Both the position numbers and the translations under genes were made by a program. A stretch of DNA of 64,000 bases from Megalobrama amblycephala (Eukaryota; Chordata; Actinopteri; Cypriniformes; Xenocyprididae): assembly GCF_018812025.1 (NCBI RefSeq), contig NC_063054.1, positions 30,493,806 through 30,557,805 on the forward strand, written 5' to 3'. Positions 12,176-22,916 of the stretch are shown one piece after another. The notes below the pieces were generated by a model that was not told the origin of the DNA, did no database searches, and saw only the letters and a program-made list of their open reading frames with translations. The first letter of the stretch is position 1. Each line of letters opens with the position of its first letter.

Positions 12176-12204
12176 AATGGTCAGGACACATAATAAATAC
12201 TTAA

Positions 12205-12375
12205 AAGGTTAGTTCACCCTAAAATGAAAATTCTGTCATTTATTACTCACCCTCATGCCGTTCCACACCCGTAAGACCTTTGTTAATCGTTAAACGAAGG
12301 TCTTTGTTCGGTTGTGAAATGGTATGAGGGTAAGTAATAAATGACAGAATTTTCATTTTTGGGTGAACTAACTCT
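12205..12375. mobile_element. Short fold-back TTAA element (family B short form)
   Basis: A near-perfect 171-bp palindrome, flanked by TTAA at 12201-12204 and 12376-12379. The arms run from AGGTTAGTTCACCC to GGGTGAACTAACTCT and meet at about 12290 around GTTAATCGTTAAACGAAGG. It resembles the Angel-type palindromic MITEs described in teleosts (name from memory). Confidence 0.85.
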
Positions 12376-12827
12376 TTAAGAAGAAAAGATAATCTTTATT
12401 TTAGTTTTATGGATCTTGAGAGTGAACTTATGGGAGTGACCCAATTTGTAAGCCATGTGCTCACATGCTAATTTATGTTTCCATAGAAACTAGATTTGTT
12501 TGGCTTTGAATGTCATATTAAGAGTCTTTTTTCAGTGTTGTGGTAAGGACTCAAAAGTGTGGGTCAGGAGTATTTAGATGAAAAAAAAAATCATATAAAT
12601 GATTAGTAAACAAAAAAAAGAACTTTAAGATGGTGTAAAGTAACATTTGTATGAAACTAATTCACTTGAAATAATGTCATATTGTAAAAGAATTAGCTAA
12701 TTTTACACATCTCAGCATTGAGACCACAGGTGTGGGACATAAGCAAAAATGGTGTTTGGACCTATAGATGCTTCATAATTTTTCATTAAATCATATTATT
12801 CATTCATTATTTTTTAAAGGTGCCCTA

Positions 12828-13750
12828 GAACGTCTTTTTAAAAGAAGTAATATAAGTCTAAGGTGTCCCCTGAATGTGTCTGTGAAGTTTCAGCTCAAAA
12901 TACCCCATAGCTTTTTTTATTCATTTTTTTAACTGCCTATTTTGGGGCATCATTAACTATGCACCGATATATAGGTTGCGGCCCCTTTAATTCTCGTGCT
13001 CCCTGCCCCCGGAGCTTGCGCTTGCCTTAAACAGCATAAACACAGTTCACACAGCTAATATAACCCTCAAAATGGATCTTTACAAAGTGTTCGTCATGCA
13101 GCATGTCTAATTACATAAATATGGTATTTATTTGGATGTTTACATTTGATTCTGAATGAGTTTGATAGTGCTCTGTGGCTAAAGCTAACATTACACACTG
13201 TTGGAGAGATTTATAAAGAATGAAGTTGTGTTTATGCATTATACAGACTGCAAGTGTTTAAAAATGAAAATAGCGACGGCTCTTGTCTCTGTGAATACAG
13301 TAAGAAACGATGGTAACTTTAACCACATTTAACAGTATATTAGCAACATGCTAGTGAAACATTTAGAAAGACAATTTACAAATATCACTAAAAATATCAT
13401 GATATCATGGATCATGTCAGTTATTATTGCTCCGCTATTGTTCTTGCTTGCTTACCTAGTCTGTTGATTCAGCTGTGCACATCCAGACGTTCTGCCCTTG
13501 TCTAATGCCTTGAACATGGGCTGGCATATGCAAATATTGGGGGCGTACATATTAATGATCCCGACTGTTACGTAACAGTCGGTGTTATGTTGAGATTCGC
13601 CTGTTCTTCGGAGGTCTTTTAAACAAATGAGATTTATATAAGAAGGAGGAAACAATGGGGTTTGAAACGCAGTGTATATCTTTTCCATGTACTGAACTCT
13701 TGTTATTCAACTATGCCAAGGTAAATTCAATATTTAATTCTAGGGCACCT
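12828..13750 (+). mobile_element. Family A TTAA transposon, copy 2
   Basis: AGGTGCCCTAGAACG...TCTAGGGCACCT is flanked on both sides by perfect TTAA (12824-12827, 13751-13754). This pair gives the clearest terminal repeat for the family, about 12 bp. 923 bp, same internal order as copy 1, nested in element K. Confidence 0.9.
13561..13582. promoter_or_regulatory. Palindromic D-box in family A copy 2
   Basis: Perfect 22-bp palindrome with core GTTACGTAAC, reading from CCGACTG to CAGTCGG. A TATA-like TTTATATAAG begins 50 bp downstream at 13633. The core is a consensus PAR-bZIP/E4BP4 site; activity is not shown. Confidence 0.6.
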
Positions 13751-13871
13751 TTAAGTCAAGGTGTGTAATGACACTTTGTTTATATTTATAAAGATTTAGA
13801 TGACAAATTTTAACGTAAACCTTAAATTTCACTACTGGGACTTAAAAGTGCCCGTAGTTGCAGAACCACCC

Positions 13872-13875
<4 letters not shown>

Positions 13876-13914
<39 letters not shown>
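13876..13914. repeat. (TA)n microsatellite
   Basis: About 19 uninterrupted TA units directly beside the right end of element K. Confidence 0.95.
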
Positions 13915-13915
<1 letters not shown>

Positions 13916-13918
<3 letters not shown>

Positions 13919-14851
13919 CTTTAAATTATACTTTAAATTATTAAACAGAAATATATGCGAGTGAGTGAAAAGGACATTGAGCGAGTATGGAGTGTGTATC
14001 CATGCGTGTGTGTTGGCATGGTTAGTGGGAGGATGTGAATCCAAGGCTATTTTGCCAGTGGAGAGATTCTGTATTAATAATGCAATGTTGTGATTGGATG
14101 CACTCAAGCCCCATTACTCATCGCTGAGCTGATATAGCTCACCAGTAGTGTGAAGGTCACTTCACATAATGTGCTGGCTGCTTTTGGCGATAAAATGTGA
14201 TGTTTTGTCACCTATAGCCAAACTGCTTCTTCTTTTTTTCTCCTGGTGGGGGGCACGATTTAATGCCTTAATAAGGTCCCTATCTAAGTGGCTGTACCAG
14301 TTCCACAGCTCAATATTATAGACAAATCCCAAATCCTGCCACAGATAAACACCCTGATTCACACACACACACACACACACACGTTTATCTTCTGATTATA
14401 CTTCTAGATAAGTTCAAATCTCATAACTGGCAATAAAATTGGTAATTGTTGTTTAGAAGGAAGCACAATATTCAGTCACTCAATATACGCAATGACTTCA
14501 TGGCAGATTAAAACTGCGACAAATAATTTTCTCGCATGCAGGTTCAAGTAATGTTGGGAGTAGAAAATGAAATGTGTAAGAGCCGTATTGTTTTATTACA
14601 TTTTTTTTTTTTTTTGAAATAGATGAAAATGCTTCAGGCCTCCTTTTTAAGAGACTCCAGTACAGTATATAAAATCATTTTATAGACTAGCAGTCCTAGA
14701 ATGTGTTCAGAATGTGTTGTGTATCTCTGGAAGATAAAGTAGAATATTTTTGAATTAGTTACACAGTAGCGCTTTATCATCATAGCATAAGCTTTGATTT
14801 GAATTACGTGTAAAATAGAAACATAGTGTGCATTGTATTACAATGGCGACA
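13916..14851. other. Unassigned stretch with CA repeat
   Basis: Contains a (CA)n run at about 14360-14382 and a T run near 14602-14615. Nothing else recognisable; minus-strand open frames here are driven by the simple repeats. Confidence 0.5.
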
Positions 14852-15210
14852 ATAAAGTCACCACGAAATCAAAATGGGCAATTCTTTTTTTATGGAATAT
14901 TTATTGTAAGTAATTTATTTATTATTTATTTTATTAATTCACGTGCCTTTGTTACCGTTAATCAAAATAACTTCCCCTCCTTCTTGTAGTGACTTGACTT
15001 CTCCTCAATGATGATGCGTTTGGCGTGAGGGCGGGACAACCTATCGCTCACATGACATCACAGCAATAGCAAACCACAACCATCCAATCTATTCCCGATG
15101 GATAAAAAAATTCCCGCCCTACATTTTTTCAAACAGGAAGCCGTTTACCTCGGATATGTGTCAAAATAGGAAAAAAACTATCACAACTTCCATTTCATGT
15201 TCGACTTTAA
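14852..15210. mobile_element. TTAA element, about 350 bp
   Basis: ATAA-AGTCACCACGAAATCAAA at the left and TTTCATGTTCGACT-TTAA at the right are imperfect inverted ends with a TTAA-type site. GC-richer inside (GAGGGCGGGACAACC near 15030). AG terminus and TTAA agree with Kolobok-like elements. Confidence 0.6.
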
Positions 15211-15995
15211 AGTGTCTCGATTCCTGTATCTGAGTATGCATAGTTCTCTACAACACAATCAGCCAGGACTGTACTGTATTTACTGTCTTTACTAAAGTAC
15301 TAGACTGAAAACGTCACATACTCTGAAAGTACGAGGATAACTTATGTGTACTATTTAGACTTAGTCACCTTTGAGATTACAGCTGTGCAGTGGAGTGTGT
15401 CTCTCTCATCCGCTCCACTCAGCTGCTTTGAATCACGTCATTAGAAACCATTAGAGAGGAAAATCTGTGTCACCTCACCATTCCATCAGTTCAGTCCCTC
15501 TGGCTTCTCCAGAACTGATATGTGTCACTATACTGTTCTCCACTCATACAGAATATCCTCATCTCATCAGTCCACTGCAGGATTTCATGATTTATTACTC
15601 TCACAGCTTCAGTGCTAATTTCCCTGGTGCTTTGCCACTGAAGCTCTTCATATTCCTGTTCCACACACATCCTTTGTAGCAGCTCTGGTCCTCTATGTTA
15701 CGTGACGAAAAGCCAGACTTTGACTGCAAGAATAAAAATGAATAAATTTTGAATGAATCTGATGAAAGAAATACTTGATCTTAACTACATAACTACATAT
15801 AAATCCGCAGGGTCCAAAAGTCTTAGACCACATTGAAAATCTGGGATGCAATATCTAATTTAAAACTTAAAGATTTGACATATTTTAAGCAAAGAACATG
15901 AAATAAAATTAATAAGAAATATGTAAGATTCTGCAGTAATATTTGGTCTAAGCTATGTTCACACTGTCAGTTTTTGGGATTGACAACTGCATTTA
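15211..15995. other. Unassigned stretch with possible Tc1-like end
   Basis: GGGTCCAAAAGTCTTAGACCAC at about 15810 resembles Tc1-like terminal sequences of fish; no partner or transposase follows. The rest holds nothing recognisable. Confidence 0.4.
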
Positions 15996-16330
15996 CTAAA
16001 GGGGACCCTTTTTTATTATGCCCCTTTTTACAAGATGTAATATAAGTCTCAGGTGTCCCCACAATATGTCAGAATTTTTAGCTCAAAAGTACTTTACAGA
16101 TCATTTATTATACCATGTTGTAAATGCCCATTTTGATTGGAAACAAACATATGCTGTTTTTGTGCATGTATCTTTAAATGCAAATGAGCTGCTGTTTCCT
16201 GCCCCTATCCAGAATAGCGCTGTGCCTCGGATACTCTGCCAAAATCTAACAAAACGTCTGTTTGGTTTTGATTATCATCTCTATCACGGCCACGCTCACG
16301 TGACATCACAATTCTTCGTCATCGTTTTAA

Positions 16331-17198
16331 AGGTGCCATCGAACGTTTTTTTACAAGATGTAATATAAGTCTAAGGTGTCCCCTGAATGTGTCTGTGAAG
16401 TTTCAGCTCAAAATACCCCATAGATTTATTTTAATACATTTTTTTTAACTGCCTATTTTGGGGCATAATTAGAAATAAGCCAGTTCAGGCTGCGGCCCCT
16501 TTAATTGCTCGCGCTCTCCGCCCCCTCCCGAGCTCTCGACTCTATCATTGCATAAACAAAGTTCACACAGCTAATATCACCCTCAAAATGGATCTTTACA
16601 AAGTGTTCGTCATGCATGCTGCATGCATACATCAGATTATGTGAGTATTGTATTTATTTGGATGTTTACATTTGATTCTGAATGAATTTGAGGCTATGAT
16701 CCGTGGCTAACGGCTAATGCTATGCTGTTGGAGAGATTTATAAAGAATGAAGTTGTGTTTATGAATTATACAGACTGCAAGTGTTTAATAATGAAAATAA
16801 CGACGGCTCTCTTGTCTCTGTGAATACAGTAAGAAACTATGGTAACTTTAACCACATTTAACAATACATTAGCAATTGTCCTTGCTTGCTTACCTAGTCT
16901 GATGATTCAGCTGTGCACAGATCCAGATGTTAATACTGGCTGCCCTTGTCTAATGCCTTGAACATGGGCTGGCATATGCAAATATTGGGGGCGTACATAT
17001 TAATGATCCCGACTGTTACGTAACAGTCGGTGTTATGTTGAGATTCGCCTGTTCTTCTGAGGTCTTTCAAACAAATGAGATTTATATAAGAAGGAGGAAA
17101 CAATGGAGTTTGAGACTCACTGTATGTCATTTCCATGTACTGAACTCTTGTTATTCAACTATGCCAAGGTAAATTCAATTTTTAATTCTAGGGCACCT
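16331..17198 (+). mobile_element. Family A TTAA transposon, copy 3
   Basis: Perfect TTAA on both sides (16327-16330, 17199-17202). 868 bp. It lacks the roughly 70-bp block ending ATCATGTCAGTTATTATTGC that copies 1, 2, 4 and 5 keep just before the CCTTGCTTGCTTACC motif. Sits in element L, whose own sequence is partly homologous to it. Confidence 0.9.
17009..17030. promoter_or_regulatory. Palindromic D-box in family A copy 3
   Basis: Perfect 22-bp palindrome, core GTTACGTAAC; TATA-like TTTATATAAG at 17081-17090. Confidence 0.6.
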
Positions 17199-17219
17199 TT
17201 AAACCAATATCAAACCTGG

Positions 17220-17363
17220 GGCCTTTTTCATAAAACAAGTTTACCAAATAAGCTAGGTTTATTTCAGTTAGTCTGATTATTTTGTACCAAATCAAATGAC
17301 AATAAATCAGATTTACTGAAATAAACCTGGATTATTTGGTAAACTTGTTTTATGAAACAGGCC
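17220..17363. mobile_element. Element H: 144-bp palindromic MITE
   Basis: GGCCTTTTTCATAAAACAAG and its partner CTTGTTTTATGAAACAGGCC bracket two arms that pair over most of the element (TTTACCAAATAA / TTATTTGGTAAA, TTTATTTCAGT / ACTGAAATAAA). It is flanked by CCTGG at 17215-17219 and 17364-17368, a 5-bp duplication made in the end of element G. Confidence 0.8.
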
Positions 17364-17516
17364 CCTGGTCTCATTAGAAAAACGTACCCGTGGGAACGTT
17401 CGCCAGTTGCAAAATACGTACCAATACTTACATTTCACTGCAGTTTCAATGTGAAATGTCCACGGAGTGGCGCTAAAAGCATCTTTTTTGGCTGAACAGA
17501 TAAACGTGAAGATGAT

Positions 17517-18319
17517 GGGCCCTATTTTAACGATCTAAACGCAAAGTGTAAAGCGCACGGCGCAGGTGCACTCAGGGCGTGCCCAAATCCACTTTTGCTA
17601 TTTTAATGATGGAAAAACGGTCCGTGCGCCGGGGCGCATGTTTGAAATGGGTTGTCCCTATTCTCTTAATGAGTAATGGGCGTAACGTTCAATAAACCAA
17701 TCAGAGTGTCATCTCCCATTCCCTTTAAGAGCGAGATGCGCTCGCGCCATGGTGGATTGCTATTTACATGGCGGAATTTGTTGCCGGAAAAGCTGAACGC
17801 TTTTCAAGTGAAGAAACCGATCTGCTCGTACACGAAGTTAAACGTTTAGTTAGAAGTTAAACGAAGTTACATTTTTATATTTATGTAGCCTACACAATAA
17901 TATTCTTTTACACTGTAATCCTTTTGTTTTTAATATTTGGCATGTTTGTGTGATGCGCATCCCTGTGTGTAATAAGCAAAGTCAACGCGCACTGTGGACG
18001 CGCCCAGAGGCGCAGTTTCTACCAACGCGCTCTAACAAAAAAATATTGCGCCATTGACTTTAGACTTTAGACCAGGTTTGAGTTGGTCTATGGCGCAGTC
18101 TATTTTCAGCTCCTTAAAATAGCAATGCGCCGGCAATGCGCCCGAACACACCTCTTTTTTAGACCAGCACGCCCATGGGCACACTAACTGGCGCAAATGC
18201 ATTTACTAATTTAAGGACGTGGCGCTGAATGGGAAAACGCGAACGGCGCCGGACGCAAACTAGCAAACACACTTGCGCTGTGCCTTGCGTCGCATTGCGC
18301 CGGGTGTATTATAGGGCCC
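17517..18319. mobile_element. Element F: Harbinger-like non-autonomous transposon, copy 1
   Basis: GGGCCCTATTTTA at the left and TATTATAGGGCCC at the right are inverted; GAT flanks both sides (17514-17516, 18320-18322). A 3-bp duplication with GGGCCCTAT ends suggests PIF/Harbinger. The interior is unusually rich in CGC/GCGC (GCGCACGGCGCAGG, GCGCCGGGGCGCATG) near both ends. A diverged partial copy is at 32785-33447. No transposase. Confidence 0.75.
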
Positions 18320-19769
18320 GATATGTATTTATGATGTTGGTTTTTATACAAATCACTGCAGTTCTGATTTGAAATTTTGTCCAGTGTGTGGCGCTAAAAG
18401 TGTAGTGCTCCATTATTTTTTAAAATAACGTACCACCAACACTACACCTAAACCTACCCGATAGTGTTAACAAAAGCAAATGTGACATAAAAAGCATCCG
18501 TAATCGTGCCGTTTTAGCTTGTTTTGATCTGTCATCTTTTGAGCTTTTTTACCTCGTGACTCGTTTTTCCCCGGATTCGTACCCAAGGCTTGTTTACGTT
18601 AGAAAAGCGAAACATATGGAGCTGGTTAACCGATGCAAAGTCCAAAATATATTTGTTTACAAATCGTGCACTTTGGTAAAAAGCGTTTTTAAGTCGTAAC
18701 ATAATATTGTGCAAGGAGACGTAAAAACAATCAAGTCTTTATTAATCCATAATCTGACCCTGTAATCGTAACTGTGTATGAAAACGATTAAAAGCGCTTG
18801 CTGTTTTACTGCCTCTATTGTTCATTTCTGTTGGAAACTGCAGTGATATTCACATATTGGTACGTATTTTTGCGACTCTCGAAAACATTCCCACAGGTAC
18901 GTCTTTCCATGAGACCAGGTTGGCAATATCAGTTTAAACTTCTGATATATGGTTTTCTGAGCACACACATCTGAAGCAAGCGCACAGAAAGCTGGCTGTC
19001 AAACGGCATCCTGTGAGTATTAAACTCATTTCTCTTTCACGTCTTGTTGCGCTTAAACTGTCAAATACACACAAAGTTATGTCAAAAACACACAAAGTTC
19101 ACTTAAACACAGTCGGTTATGCCTGTGAACGTAAACAGCAGGAAAAGAAATCGCATGTGTGTTATTATATGTGTGTATTAAAGAGACATCTGCATAATAT
19201 ACATTACCTACTGCTGTATATGCTGTTAATATGAATTAAACAACAAAAGAAAAACAGAACATTTCTCACTGCTCTTGAGTGAATAACTTTAGTAGCTTTA
19301 ATAAGAATACATTTCTTACCTGAATGCTACTGTTAAATGCTCTGGTGAGGAGATAAACTTGATGGACTGTGTACAGCTCACTCAGGGGAGGAGCTAAGCT
19401 AATAGGGCATATTCGTGGGCGGGGCCTGTTCCAATGTGACGTCACATTGGAGCACATTCCTGAACTGCTCATTTTGAGACGCTGTTTCAGATTTAGGGGG
19501 AAAATAACAAACGGAGTGGATGGATTTTTATCATGATTGGGTGGTTGTGTACACATAAATATGTTCAAAAACAATATAAAAGTTAATTTTTCATAATAGG
19601 TCCCCTTTAAAGGTGTGAGTCTCGAAATAGAGCATTTTGTTTTAGTAAAAATAGGTTTGGACTCCTACAAGAGGTTTCATATCTGAGACATGGTTGCTGA
19701 TTATTGATGTTCAATGAAATAGTTCACCTAAATATGAATTTTATACATCATATTTTATTCATTTTAAAC

Positions 19770-20318
19770 GTTCTATTCATCACGCATAAAAAAGCAGCAC
19801 ACCTGTTTTCAACATTGATAATAATAAGAAATATTTCTTGTGCAGCGAATAAGCATATTAGAATGATTTATGAAGGATCATGTGACACTGAAGACTACGG
19901 AGCCCCTAAAGGGACATGGTGATGGAAAAAATATGAGATGGGAGGAAAAAAAATGCCAATGCTATTGCGTTCTCTCACAAAAGTTTTGCATTTCCCAGAG
20001 AAACTTTGCATTCACTCGCAAAACATCTCTCACAAAAACATTTGTTTTCCCCCAAGAAACTCAAAACACACACAAAACATTTACGAGAAAACAGAAAAGC
20101 TTTGACTTATTATTTTTCCTCCCATCTCATATTTTTTCCATCACCATGTCCCTTTATGGGCTCCGTAGAAGACTGGAGTAATGGCTGCTGAAAATTCAGT
20201 TGTGCCATAAATTTTGAAATATATTAAAATAGAAAACTGTTATTTAAACTTGTAATAATATTTCACAATATTACAGTTTTTACTGAATTTTTGATCAAAT
20301 AAATGCAGCCTTACTATA
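19770..20318. mobile_element. Family D copy split by MITE M
   Basis: Segments at about 19770-19895 and 20168-20318 match family D (TAAGCATATTAGAATGATTT, GGATCATGTGACACTGAAGAC, GCTGAAAATTCAG, TAATATTTCACAATATTACAG). Rejoining at GAAGAC restores the usual CACTGAAGACTGGAG sequence of the family, so M clearly inserted later. Confidence 0.8.
19896..20167. mobile_element. Element M: 272-bp MITE with 6-bp duplication
   Basis: TACGGAGCCCCTAAAGGGAC and its partner GTCCCTTTATGGGCTCCGTA open an inverted repeat extending about 50 bp. It is flanked by GAAGAC at 19890-19895 and 20168-20173. The centre contains several diverged repeats of a TCTCACAAAAC/GCATT-type unit of about 20 bp. A 6-bp duplication is unusual among common fish superfamilies, so I leave it unclassified. 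Confidence 0.8.
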
Positions 20319-21364
20319 TCTTCTTTTCATTTTTGGGTGAATTTCTTTCAGGTCTAAAATCATATTTGAAGCAGTAACAATGAATAATGTCTTTCAAAAC
20401 TATAACAATACAACCATTACACGAACAATTTGACATTTACCTCAACAGACAGAAATTTTAGTTGCTCAAGAGAAGAGTGTGAATTGAATGGGCCTCATTC
20501 ATGAAAAATCGCATTAAATTAGTGTAAAAATGGTTTTGTGAAAGATTTAGACTGAAATACATTCTGCTCATGCTTCGTGAATGAGGGCAAATTAACATAA
20601 AAAGTCTCATAAAACTTAATGGCCCACATTGTAGGGTTTTCAACCAGGGGTCTGTGGAGGTATATAAAATGGGATTATCTTAAACTTTCATGAAACCAAT
20701 AATTATTATTTAATGCAATAATTATAGTTCGTGTTTTAATGAACATTATAAATTGTTACAGTGAAAATCTATATATTTTTTTTAATATATTGGGACCCCC
20801 TGCTCACATCATTGCATATATATGAGAATGAAAGTCAGTACCATAATGCATCATCATCATCATCATCCCCACACTGATTTTCTATCATCTTTGCTCATTT
20901 TATACTGCCATGCAGATGCGACATAGCAAAAGCTACAGTTTTCAAAGCATCTCCATAGATTTCAGAGTTCTGTTCATTTATTCATCAGCACTGCTGGGAC
21001 TCACTTCACAGAAGCAAATCACTGCTGGAGGAGGACATGTGAAGATTATTTTTCAAAGTGTACCGATCGGGTGCACCATGATATTGTGTGAGATGCCTTT
21101 TAAAAGAGATTCTGAAGTTTCCTTATAAAGAAAAAAAAAAAGAAAAAGAAACTTGATAATATTCACAGTTTTCCTTCATGAACATTTTGGTTCACATCTA
21201 TGTGCTTTTATGTAAGTATTTGGCCTGACACATGAAACGTTGTGCATCATTTATAAAATTTAAAAGAGTACGCTACACACAGATTTGATCTTAATGTGGG
21301 CATGCTAAAATCCATGCCAACGTTCAGATTTATAAAAATGGTCTTTGACGTGGAAACCATGTCA
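20319..21364. other. Unassigned stretch
   Basis: Contains a small inverted pair around 20491-20591 (GGGCCTCATTCATGAA / TTCGTGAATGAGGGC) that may mark a short MITE, and a (CAT)n run at about 20847-20866. No gene. Confidence 0.45.
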
Positions 21365-21565
21365 CCCAGGTGAAAAAAAAGTACATTTCAATAATGTACT
21401 TAAAGTGCTCTATTTTCACGCACTAATTTTGTACTTAATATACTAAAAATTCTTCTTTAGTACTTCTTCAGATAATCTTAAGAACATCTAAGTGAACTCA
21501 ACTGTGCTATTTTGAGACACCATGAAATATGAACTAAAATGTGTTTTTACTATCTCTGTATTTAA

Positions 21566-22527
21566 AGGTGCCCTAGATTATGTTTTTAAAAGATGTAATA
21601 TAAGTCTAAGGTGTCCCCTGAATGTGTCTGTGAAGTTTCAGCTCAAAATACCCCATAGGTTTTTTTTTATTAATTTTTTTAACTGCCTATTTTGGGGCAT
21701 CATTATAAACGCGCCGATTTTATGCTGCGGCCCCTTTAAATCCCGTGCTCTCCGCCCACAGAGCTCGCGCTTGCCTTGAACAGTGCCTTAACAAAGTTTA
21801 CACAGCTAATATAACCCTCAAAATGGATCTTTACAAAGTGTTCGTCATGCATGCGTCGGATTATGTGAGTATTGTATACTGTTATATTGTTTACTTCTGA
21901 TTTTGAATGAGTTTAATAGTGCTCCGGCTAACGGCTAATGCTACACTGTTGGAGAGATTTATAAAGAATGAAGTTGTGTTTATGAATTATACAGACTGCA
22001 AGTGTTTAAAAATGAAAATAGCGACGGCTCTCTTGTCTCCGTGAATACAGTAATAACCGATGGTAACTTTAACCACATTTAACAGTACATTAGCAACATG
22101 CTAACGAAACATTTAGAAAGACAGTTTACAAATATCACTAAAAATATCATGTTATCATGGATCATGTCAGTTATTATTGCTCCATCTGCCATTTTTCGCT
22201 ATTGTTCTTGCTTGCTTACCTAGTCTGATGATTCAGCTCTGCACAGGTCCAGACGTTAATACTGGCTGCCCTTGTCTAATGCCTTTTATAATGTTGGAAA
22301 CGTGGGCTGGCATATGCAAATATTGGGGGCGTACACCCCGACTGTTACGTAACAGTTGGTGTTATGTTGAGATTCGCCTGTTCTTCGGAGGTCTTTTAAA
22401 CAAATGAGATTTATATAAGAAGGAGGAAACAATGGAGTTTGAGACTCACTGCATGTCATTTCCATGTACTGAACTCTTGTTATTTAACTATGCCAAGATA
22501 AATTCAATTTTTCATTCGAGGGCACCT
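21566..22527 (+). mobile_element. Family A TTAA transposon, copy 4
   Basis: Flanked by TTAA at 21562-21565 and 22528-22531. 962 bp, the longest copy. Left terminus AGGTGCCCTAGATTATG, right terminus TTCGAGGGCACCT. It inserted into the loop region of palindromic element V. Confidence 0.9.
22338..22359. promoter_or_regulatory. Palindromic D-box in family A copy 4
   Basis: 22-bp palindrome with one mismatched pair (CCGACTG against CAGTTGG); the core GTTACGTAAC is intact. TATA-like TTATATAAG at 22411. Confidence 0.55.
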
Positions 22528-22916
22528 TTAAAACATATATTTAGTTACCACTTGTAGTACACTATGGGTTCAAATGTACTATAAGTGATATTTAAATACA
22601 TTTTTTAAATACAGAGATAGTATATTAAAAGCACATTTTAGTTCATATTTCATGGTGTCTCAAAATAGTACAGTTTAGCACACTTAGATGTTCTTAAGAT
22701 TATCTTAAGAAGTGCTAAAGAAGAATTTTTAGTACATTAAGTACAAAATTAGTGCTCGAAAATAGAGCACTTTAAGTACATTATAGAAATGTACTTTTTT
22801 TTCACCTGGGCAGGTTCTAAGCAGGCGTACACACATTTTCTTGTGGCAGAGTCGGAGTACTGCAGGTATTTGGAAATCAAAGCAATTCTTACCGCTTGCC
22901 ATTCTCAAGTAAAAGG

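Larger units (their letters stand above)
10426..13872. mobile_element. Element K: TIR transposon carrying four nested insertions
   Basis: The left end TGGGTGTTTCTGCAA-TTACGGGCACTTTT and the right end AAAAGTGCCCGTAGTTGCAGAACCACCCA are inverted repeats of about 30 bp with few mismatches. Nested inside are a Tc1-like palindrome (11069-12007), a small MITE (12073-12175), a short fold-back element (12205-12375) and family A copy 2 (12828-13750). Removing these leaves about 1.3 kb of K with no recognisable transposase. TA-rich repeats lie on both sides, so the insertion may have been into a microsatellite. Superfamily not assigned. Confidence 0.75.
17213..18923. mobile_element. Element G: TIR element with 8-bp duplication, split twice
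   Basis: The left terminus AACCTGGTCTCATTAG (rejoined across H) and the right terminus CCATGAGACCAGGTT are inverted. CAATATCA occurs at 17205-17212 and 18924-18931, an 8-bp target duplication. The subterminal AAACGTACC and TACGTACCAATA / TATTGGTACGTA blocks are also inverted. H (17220-17363) sits inside the left terminus and F (17517-18319) inside the body. G alone is about 0.75 kb. An 8-bp duplication suggests hAT, but the terminus lacks the usual CAG/TAG start, so the superfamily is open. Confidence 0.7.
16000..19606. mobile_element. Element L: TTAA transposon broken by nested elements
   Basis: The left end AGGGGACCC follows CTAA (15996-15999, a decayed TTAA) and the right end AATAGGTCCCCT precedes TTAA (19607-19610). 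The L segments are 16000-16326, 17203-17212 and 18924-19606, about 1.0 kb in all. The first segment shares TTTTTACAAGATGTAATATAAG and AGGTGTCCCC with family A, although the termini differ, so L and A are related families. Nested inside: family A copy 3 and element G with its own two insertions. No transposase seen. Confidence 0.8.
21365..22810. mobile_element. Element V: palindromic element with family A at its centre
   Basis: CCCAGGTGAAAAAAAAGTAC at the left and GTACTTTTTTTTCACCTGGG at the right begin arms that pair for about 190 bp (TGTACTTAAAGTGCTCTATT, ATTCTTCTTTAG, GATAATCTTAAGAACATC and their complements). The family A copy at 21566-22527 lies at the centre. V alone is about 480 bp. No clean target duplication seen. 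Confidence 0.8.

Noticed and set aside
2119..17136. A similar 68-78-codon minus-strand frame (MEMTYSESQTPLFPPSYINL-type) in three family A copies as a conserved gene
   Set aside because: It recurs only because the copies are related DNA; other copies lack a comparable long frame, and it overlaps the palindrome and TATA-like region. No recognised domain.
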